From NCBI RefSeq assembly GCF_943734655.1, contig NC_071355.1, forward strand, positions 91,235,449 to 91,299,448: 64,000 nt of DNA. The letters are read 5' to 3'. This DNA comes from Sabethes cyaneus. Lineage: Eukaryota; Arthropoda; Insecta; Diptera; Culicidae. Positions within the stretch are counted from its first letter, which is position 1; every line of letters starts with the position of its first letter. The translations under genes were made by a program, and so were the position numbers. Shown here piece by piece: positions 57,464 through 64,000 of the stretch. The notes under the pieces were generated by a model. That model ran no database searches and had not been told where the DNA came from. It saw only the letters and a program-made list of their open reading frames with translations.

Positions 57464-58832
57464 TTCTGCCCATAAATGCATAACAGTCCCATCTGACTTT
57501 TCACCACTTTTGAGATAAACCTGGGAATCATCTTTAAATTAACTGTTCTTTCAATATTTCAAACAAAAAAGTTATGTTTGTTCCCAAGATGTTGAAAAAA
57601 ATATCAAACCATGTTAGTCCCATGTTACAAATAAACGCATAACAGTCACAGTAGTAAAAATATATCAATAAGCATCTGTTTTTGGGAAATGCCTGGACCG
57701 ATTCGCCTGTAGCAACTACCAAACGAAAGATTTTATGTCCTAGAAGAACACTATTGAGGAGAATTTGGATCGGATGTACGATTCCGAAGTTACAGTGGGA
57801 ACAAGTTCCGGAATGTATGGGACTTGAACATAGAAGCACCTTGAATCACAACAAACCCATCATGTGACACCTATAAATACACGGATTTGCAAATCTAGAC
57901 TATTGGTAGTCGTATTAAGTGTTCAAGACGCCATTGGCCACATCTAAACATGTCCGTGAATGTTCCGGATTCCTCAACGGGGATCAGTTTCCGAATTTAA
58001 CTAAAATACAACATGTGACATCTCTAAGTCGGTACTCGAAATTGCAAAACTAGTTTGAAATAGTTCGTTTGTTGTCACATATATTGTCCAGGTTCACATT
58101 GGTCATACTCGGACACGTTCAGGGAGTGTTCCGGACACACAGGAAAGCGACCAGCTTCTGAGTCAAACAAACGCCATCATGCAACCTCACTATAAACTCA
58201 ATATAACAAATTACAATGCCAGGAAGAGATTTGAGTCAAAAAGGACATTTTGAACAATTGAATTGAACGAGCACGTGAATTATCAAAACAACGACACGTG
58301 GTCTTGAAAATACTACCGAGTCGGCCACGTAGCAAGAAGGGGGGGCCCGGGGGCCCAATTTTGATTTTAACTGTTTTATATGCATATTTTTTCGTTTAGA
58401 ACTACAATACATTAAATGTATTGTAATTTATTATATTTATAAGCAGTAAGATATGCATATACTGTATTAGGAGCCAAGATTGGGCTCCTCGCCCTTACCT
58501 CTGGCTACGTGGCTGCCGAGTCACCGACAATGCAAGGATCAAGGCATGCTGGGCCTGTGACTGTTATGCGTTTATTCTTGCTTATTCAAGCGCAAATAAA
58601 CGCATATCAGTAACTTCGGCAGTTTTTCTAAGTTTTGGAACAAATTTTAGGTCACTTGTGAACAAATTGTTGGTAAAAGTATTCTGTTATGTACATTCAA
58701 GTGATTTTATGACGATTTGGACGATTTGTTTCCAAAATCGATTCAATATTAAAGAAAAATTGCCGTGGCTTCAACAGCGTTTTTCGTAGTTGCACGATTT
58801 TGCAGATGTGACTGTCTTCCATTTATGGGCAG
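57464..58832. mobile_element. Phrase-repeat DNA transposon C
   Basis: TA-flanked (57,462-57,463 and 58,833-58,834). Inverted ends share CTGCCCATAAATG, then ACAGTC and CATCTG. The phrase AAACGCATAACAGTCAC recurs at about 57,632, inverted at about 58,557 (GTGACTGTTATGCGTTTAT) and at about 58,600 (AAACGCATATCAGTAAC). The interior is AT-rich and non-coding, and carries the MITE at 58,323-58,515. Architecture matches elements A (1,026) and B (44,103). Confidence 0.6.
58322..58515. mobile_element. MITE with GCCACGTAGC ends
   Basis: About 194 bp with inverted ends GCCACGTAGC and matching inner blocks (GGAGCCCAAT..TTG against GGGGGCCCAATTTTG), giving about 40-bp imperfect arms. Flanked by CCGAGTC at 58,316-58,322 and 58,516-58,522. 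A 7-8-bp duplication suggests a hAT-like origin. Contains a G/C run GGGGGGGCCCGGGGGCCC. Confidence 0.75.
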
Positions 58833-59034
58833 TATTGCTCATACTTATTTGACCGCAGAGCCTTCGTTATAGTGAAGTTCGCACGACGATCAAACATTTT
58901 TCGTATGATTACCACGCCAGCCGACTGTACCGCATTATAAGCAGACATCAAATCAACATGATGCTAGTTCCGTTGTCCCCTAATATCGATGGCTGATGGC
59001 TTTAATACCTAATGGTCTTCTCTCAGGAAATGCG

Positions 59035-60842
59035 TTAATTCTACAAGAAACTGAACGTATCTCGCAAAGGCGGCGTGCCGCGAGCCGAAACATGTCGAGA
59101 TGAACGTGAGGTGATCGAAAGCTGAAAGCTGTATTACACTGAGCACCTGAATGGCGCGGAGACGGAATACCAAGACATCAGGGAGAACGACTACACCAGT
59201 ACGGCGGATAATGGTGATTTGCCGACCCCCACGTTAGGTGGAGCCATCAAGCAGCGCAAGAACAACAAGGCAGCTGGCAAGGATGGCATATCAGCGGAGC
59301 TTATCAAGAAGAGGCCGGATAGGTTGGCTACCAGTCTGCACCGGCTGATAATCAGGATCTGGGAAACAAAACAGCTACCGGAGGAGTGGAAGGAGGGAGT
59401 AATATACCCAGTACACACGAAGGGCGACAAGTTGTAATGTGAGAACCTTCGAACGATCACCATTCTCAACGCCAGCTATAAAGTGTTTTCTCAGATCAAC
59501 TTTAGCAGTCTATCGCCGCTAGCAAGTAGATTCGTGGGAAGTTATCAAGCCGGTTTTGTAGATGGGCGATCAAAAACGGACCAAATCTTTGTGCTGCGAC
59601 AGATCCTCCAAAAGTGTCGCGAATACCAAGTCCCTACGATACTATCGACCGTGAATAGCTATGGAAAATTATGGATGAAAACAGCTTTCCCGGGAAGCTG
59701 ACAAGACTGATTAAGGTCACTATGGATGGTGTCCGGTGCTGTGTGAGGATTTCGGGCGCGCTATTAAACCCGTTTGAAACATGCAGGGGACTTGGACAAA
59801 GCGATGATATTTCCTGTCTCCTGTTCAACATCGCGCTTGAAGGTGTTACCTATGAAACGTGCAGGTTTCAACATGCGAGGCACGATCTTCAACAAATCTA
59901 GTCAATTTATTTGCTTCGCTGACGACGTTGACATTGTCGGAATGACGTTCCAGGCGGTTGCTGGAGCAGTATGCCAAACTGAAACGTGAAGCAGTAAACG
60001 TCGAATTTAGTGGTGAATATGCTCAAAATCAAGTATCTGTTAGCAGGAGGGACCGACCACGATCGAGCTCACATAGGCAATAGTGTGGTAGTCGATGGGA
60101 ACGACTTCGAGGTGGTAGACGAATTTCTATATCTCGGGTAGTTGATGACGTCGAATCATAACTACAGCAGAGAAATACGCAGACGTATTCTTACCGGAAG
60201 TCGTGCTTACTACGGACTCTACAAGACCTAAGGTTTGGTAAGTTTCACCCCCGTACCAAGTGTACCATGTATAAAACGCTAATAAGACCCCCTACTAGCA
60301 CAGTTGTTATAAACTAGTTGTGGCAACGGAATAATGACTAATTTCGGCCATAAATAGGTTGCAGCAACCAGAAATGACAAAAGTGTGCTGCTTGGGCCGG
60401 TAGTCCTCGAAGGGCACGAAACGTGGACAATGCTCGACGGGGACTTGAAAGCACTGGCCGTGTGCTTAGGGGGCCATCTTTGGCGGTATATGTGAGAACG
60501 GTGAGGGAATGCAGGAGAAGGATGAACCACGAACTGACGCAGCTCTACGGCGAACCCAGTATCCAGAAAGTTGCTGAAGCTGGAAGAGTACAATGGGCGG
60601 GACATGTTGTGAGAATGCCGGACAACAATCCTGCAAAAATGGTTTTCGCCTCGAATCCGGTTGGTACCAGATGCCGAGATGCGCAGCGTGTTCGATGGTT
60701 AGACCCAGTGGAGCAAGACCTGGAAAGTGTGGGACAGACGGAAAATTGGAAACGCACAGCCATGGATCGAGTTAGCTGGCGGTACATTATACTGCAGGTT
60801 AACTCTTGAGGGACAGCAAGCCAGGTTAAGTAAGTAAGTAAG
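59035..60842 (+). mobile_element. RTE-clade LINE copy lacking RT motif A
   Basis: Begins in the linker (FYKKLNVSRKGG), then KNNKAAGKDGISAELIKK, RIWETKQLPEEWKEGVIY, RFVGSYQAGFVDGRSKTDQI and QKCREYQVPT. About 36 bp encoding the catalytic motif A (FIDFKAAYD in relatives) are deleted at about 59,638, and the frame resumes at IDRE..LWKIMDENSFPGKL. Motif C ICFADDVDIVG is intact (about 59,910). The C-terminal domain (RRRMNHELTQLYGEPSIQ, GRVQWAGHVVRMPD) is open from 60,423 to 60,809. The 3' end is TAAGTAAGTAAGTAAG, the short tandem tail expected of RTE. A 106-bp repeat is inserted at 60,290-60,395. Confidence 0.9.
60290..60395 (+). repeat. 105-bp interspersed repeat inserted in RTE
   Basis: Starts CCCTACTAGCACAGTTG and ends AAAGTGTGCTGCTTGG. 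It interrupts the RTE between ATAAAACGCTAATAAGACC and CGGTAGTCCTCGAAGG. Same length and ends as 62,687-62,791. Confidence 0.85.
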
Positions 60843-60849
60843 CACCTAA

Positions 60850-62210
60850 TTGTTTTATTTTGTGTTTACGATCCTTCAATGATATTTGTAATGTGTTTAA
60901 ATTTATCTTGTCTAGAAATGCATTCAGTGTTAGAATAGGAATTTTGAGATAGTAAGCTGGCCAAAGTCAATTAAATAAGTAGAGAGGCCCGACATGCTGG
61001 GTGGATAGACCTGAGCGAAGTCTGCAATTGCCTTGCGGAGTTAATTTGGTAATTACAAAAACTATTTGGCATTTTGGTTTATCTCTGTTACTGATTCGGT
61101 CGTGTTCATGCGAAGAACCTGTGCACCTGGCCGGCAAATTCAATTATCTTCAACAAATTCATTATAACGACAGCATAAAGTATAGCATGTGTTAATTAAT
61201 CTTGGACAAATGTGAAACTTTCAAAATTATATACGTAGTTTGTCTAGAGCATGGTAGTTTACATTAGAGAAAAAATACCTAAAGGCAAACCAGCAGTAAT
61301 TGCTTGAAAACACGACAATGACCACTGCAATTCTGTCTACTATAATTGGTTTTTGGTTTTATACACTTTTCTTGAGTCAGATCAACATATTTATTTATTT
61401 ACTATTTGATGGGGCTTTCAACCGTTGGTTGGTTCGCCGCAAGAGATCAACATATAAATAATTAGTATAGAATGAATCAAAAGTTATTAGCAAAGAAAAC
61501 GCATACGCACGCAAGGTTTTTGTGGTCCATTCAACATTAGATAAATTCAGTTATCTTTGGCTGTGAAGAGGATGTACATCGAGCACAATGTGTTGTTTTA
61601 TTATACCTGAAAATAAAAATTAGAACTTTTTAATGATTGCACGCATTTAGTTAATGATTTTTGGCCGTAAAAAAATTCAAGATGAAGATTTGATGTTCCC
61701 ACTACCAACACAGAGAAATATTAAGTTAACACTTAGTTTTTTAAATGGTATTTTGAAAGCAAGTAGGGCAGTTTATCTCTACATATTTCCAGTTTTAAGA
61801 GTGTGGTAAGAAATGCTTATCAACTTAGAAATTGTATACTTCAAGAAGTCGAATTAATTAGAACGAATTGGAATTAGAATGAATTAAAGTTAGGGTCTCC
61901 GGCCCCAACTTTAAGCTACAAGATACAGCTTTCGTTGCTGGTTTTGCCTTTGCCAAGAAGTTTTAAGATATTGAAGTTTATCTTATAAAAACTTGGTGTT
62001 TAGATACTTAGTAATTTATTGTATAAAAGTTCAGTATCACTTACTTTTGTGCCTCGTTCATTGCAAAAATCAACAATGATTGGTTTAAAAAGAATTTAAA
62101 TTAAAACATTGTAACTTATCACTTTTTATTATTATTATCATTTTATTTATCATTTTTAAATTAATCTTATACATTAAAGACGAAAAAACGCTATAGTAGA
62201 ACGACGGCAC
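60850..62210. other. AT-rich spacer
   Basis: No gene or element recognised. Confidence 0.5.
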
Positions 62211-62214
62211 GAAT

Positions 62215-62930
62215 ACGAGTTTCTGGATAAACCGACGCAACTAAGCAGATTGGATCGAGTGAATCTACGCCAGACTAAAAGCGAAGTCTAGTAGGATTGG
62301 ACTAAAAATAAATGCGTCGAAGACCAAATACATGAAAAGAAGGGGCTCAACGGAAACAAACGCGTCCCTCCCACGGACAGTAACCATTGACGGCGACGAA
62401 ATAGAAGTGGTATATGAGCGCGTGTATCCAGCGAAACCATTCGCGAAACGCTACGATCAAGAAACGAAACTGAAAATGTACTAAATCCTTATTAAACCGG
62501 TAGTTCTTTATGGACTAGAAGCCGTGACACTGCTCACGGAGGACAAGAATCACGAGCTACAGGCCCTACTTTGAGAGATTGCCATCGTACATCTGGCGAA
62601 GATCGGTAGGCTACAGTGGGCGGGACACGTCGTAAGACAGTACGACGAAAACAGTCCTCTTCAAAAGCTCACCAACCAGGAACAGTCCAAGTAACACACT
62701 TTTAGCACTTCTAGTTGCAGCAACTTATTTATGACTGAAATTAGTCATATACTGGGCGCACAACTGTTTTGTAGCAACTGTGCTAGTAGGGAGGTGGGCT
62801 CAACGTGCAAGATGTCTCGACAAGATCGAAAGCGATATGCGACTTCTGAGACGCCTGGGAAATTGGCGCTGAGTGTCCCAAGATCTGCAAGGGTCGGACT
62901 AACATTCCGGTCCTTTCTCGGTAGTGCAGC
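62215..62930 (+). mobile_element. RTE-clade LINE 3' fragment
   Basis: Covers the end of RT (IYARLKAKSSRIGLKINASK-like, KTKYM), TVTIDGDEIEVV, then a short deletion, RPVVLYGLEAVTLL, EIAIVHLAKIGRLQWAGHVV and the 3' end (GPQRARCLDKIESDMRLLR-like, in changed frames). Stops and deletions throughout. Split at 62,687-62,791 by the 105-bp repeat. It belongs to the same subfamily as the copy at 10,545-12,640 (shared ACTTCTGAGACG.CTGGGAAATTGG). Confidence 0.85.
62687..62791 (-). repeat. 105-bp interspersed repeat inserted in RTE, copy 2
   Basis: Reverse complement starts CCCTACTAGCACAGTTGCTA and ends AAAAGTGTGTTACTTGG. The flanking RTE sequence is ACCAGGAACAG on one side and GGGCTCAACGTGCAAG on the other. 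Confidence 0.85.
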
Positions 62931-62934
62931 ATTT

Positions 62935-64000
62935 CGGTCGTGGTCAGCGCCATTATTGTCCAAACAAACTGTAATACATCAGGAAAAGTTGCACAATAAA
63001 AATGTCATGCTACTCCTAAGCACCAGCTATTTGATTCGTTATGCAATTTTAGTAGTTCGACCAGCGGAACCAGGGCCAGTCTACCTAAGCTAGGCTGAGC
63101 TGAATTTTTTAAACGGTGAATTGAGCATGTAAAGCACAACCTTAGGCTTGAATGTCTTTAAGATTTGACCCTTGGCCTTTAAGATTCCTTCATCGATTGA
63201 CCTCGTGGCTAGTTGTTGGAGTACAAAATAATTACGGAGCTAGTGCAACGATCCTACTGAGCATCGCCAAGCCAAGATTCAAGCATTTGCCGAATGATTT
63301 GTCAGACCAGCGTCGTACTTTGAGAATATACGGTGTTACTCTAGTTCTTTTGAAGAATTTTGCAAACCAAACGCAAACCATTTAAATGATATAGAAAAAG
63401 TACATTTTATAGAAATTCATCTTTAGAAGGATGAAGAAAGATAACTAAAACCAAAACCAAAGTAATCTAAACAAGAATATCAGGACTTCTCTAAATATAT
63501 TGTGTAAATATTGTTACTAATATACCGCGGGTCTGTGAATCTCATTCAAATATTTTTCTAACTATTTCAGCTTTATGTCTCTGCATACAGGTTATTTAAT
63601 CATTGTTGATTCGCGATTTGCATATCAAAGATTGAGCCCTAATTTCCTCTCTGAGTGAGCTCTCAGAGCACTGTGACCAGTTATATTAAGGGGGTCGATG
63701 CTATTTCTATCCAATACGACTGATGATCTTACGTATGGCGGAAGCAAAAGAAAAAATGAATGTCCTGGTATTGCCTTCCTGTTTAACCCAGTCACGCGAA
63801 ATGCTGTACGATTCAAGAGTTGCGCTTCTCTTTGCACACAAGCGCAGACATTCCTTATGATGTAAGTAGCAAATCCAGTAGTTACATTTCTTTATTGAAT
63901 ATCGTTTTCAATAACTCGGCGGAGTGCTCAGTGTGGAAGCTTCTCGAATGCGACGTGACAACAGTCATGTACGAAGTTCGTTCAATCTTAGGAACAATAT
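62935..64000. other. Terminal region, nothing recognised
   Basis: No domain, transposon end or RNA gene recognised. Open frames (63,152-63,385 +, 63,625-63,837 -) are featureless. Confidence 0.45.

Overview
The window looks like a piece of a mosquito (Culicidae) chromosome. It is AT-rich, gene-poor and dominated by decayed transposable elements. The insect/dipteran assignment rests on an intact insect-type GMC oxidoreductase gene with a short intron. The mosquito assignment rests on ITmD37E-like Tc1/mariner relics, many RTE-clade (JAM1-like) LINE copies and a BEL-type solo LTR. The genus cannot be told from the sequence alone.

Only one host gene is convincing: the 3' two exons (15,563-17,269, + strand) of a GMC oxidoreductase / glucose-dehydrogenase-like gene. 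Its 5' exons, which would carry the signal peptide and the FAD-binding GxGxxG, were not found in the 15.5 kb upstream. A second host-derived sequence is a broken, intronless copy of ribosomal protein S26 at 23,286-23,612 (- strand).

Layout. 0-5.4 kb: two ITmD37E-like relics, a phrase-repeat (pogo-like) element, a LINE RT relic and a small RTE deletion derivative. 7.9-12.6 kb: two RTE copies around a DD34D mariner relic. 13-18.7 kb: a tRNA-like relic, the GMC gene and a long inverted repeat. 20-24.2 kb: a patchwork of short repeats, a perfect-looking hairpin MITE, a mariner relic split by a 343-bp repeat and by the RpS26 retrocopy, and RTE scraps. 24.2-30.9 kb: no recognisable genes. 30.9-34.7 kb: two RTE copies in the same orientation. 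35.1-37.5 kb: dispersed repeats enclosing an uninterrupted (TG)315 array. 39-43.7 kb: mostly unrecognised, AT-rich. 43.7-52.5 kb: the densest TE nest, with MITE, pogo-like element with transposase start, RTE, CR1/Jockey-like LINEs, BEL solo LTR and hAT MITE, several with visible target-site duplications. 55.2-58.8 kb: LINE relic split by a MITE, an intact-ended mariner, a second copy of the 343-bp repeat and another phrase-repeat element that itself carries a MITE. 59-62.9 kb: two RTE copies, each hit by the same 105-bp repeat.

The most interesting structures are three DNA transposons (1,026-1,780; 44,103-45,478; 57,464-58,832). Their sequences are unrelated but their architecture is the same: TA flanks, ends starting CAG/CTG, and a 12-15-bp phrase repeated several times near both ends. 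One still encodes a degenerate psq-type helix-turn-helix like that of pogo transposases. Also notable is the recurrent internal deletion of RTE copies, joining early domains to the same 3' domain. No element here appears able to move by itself.
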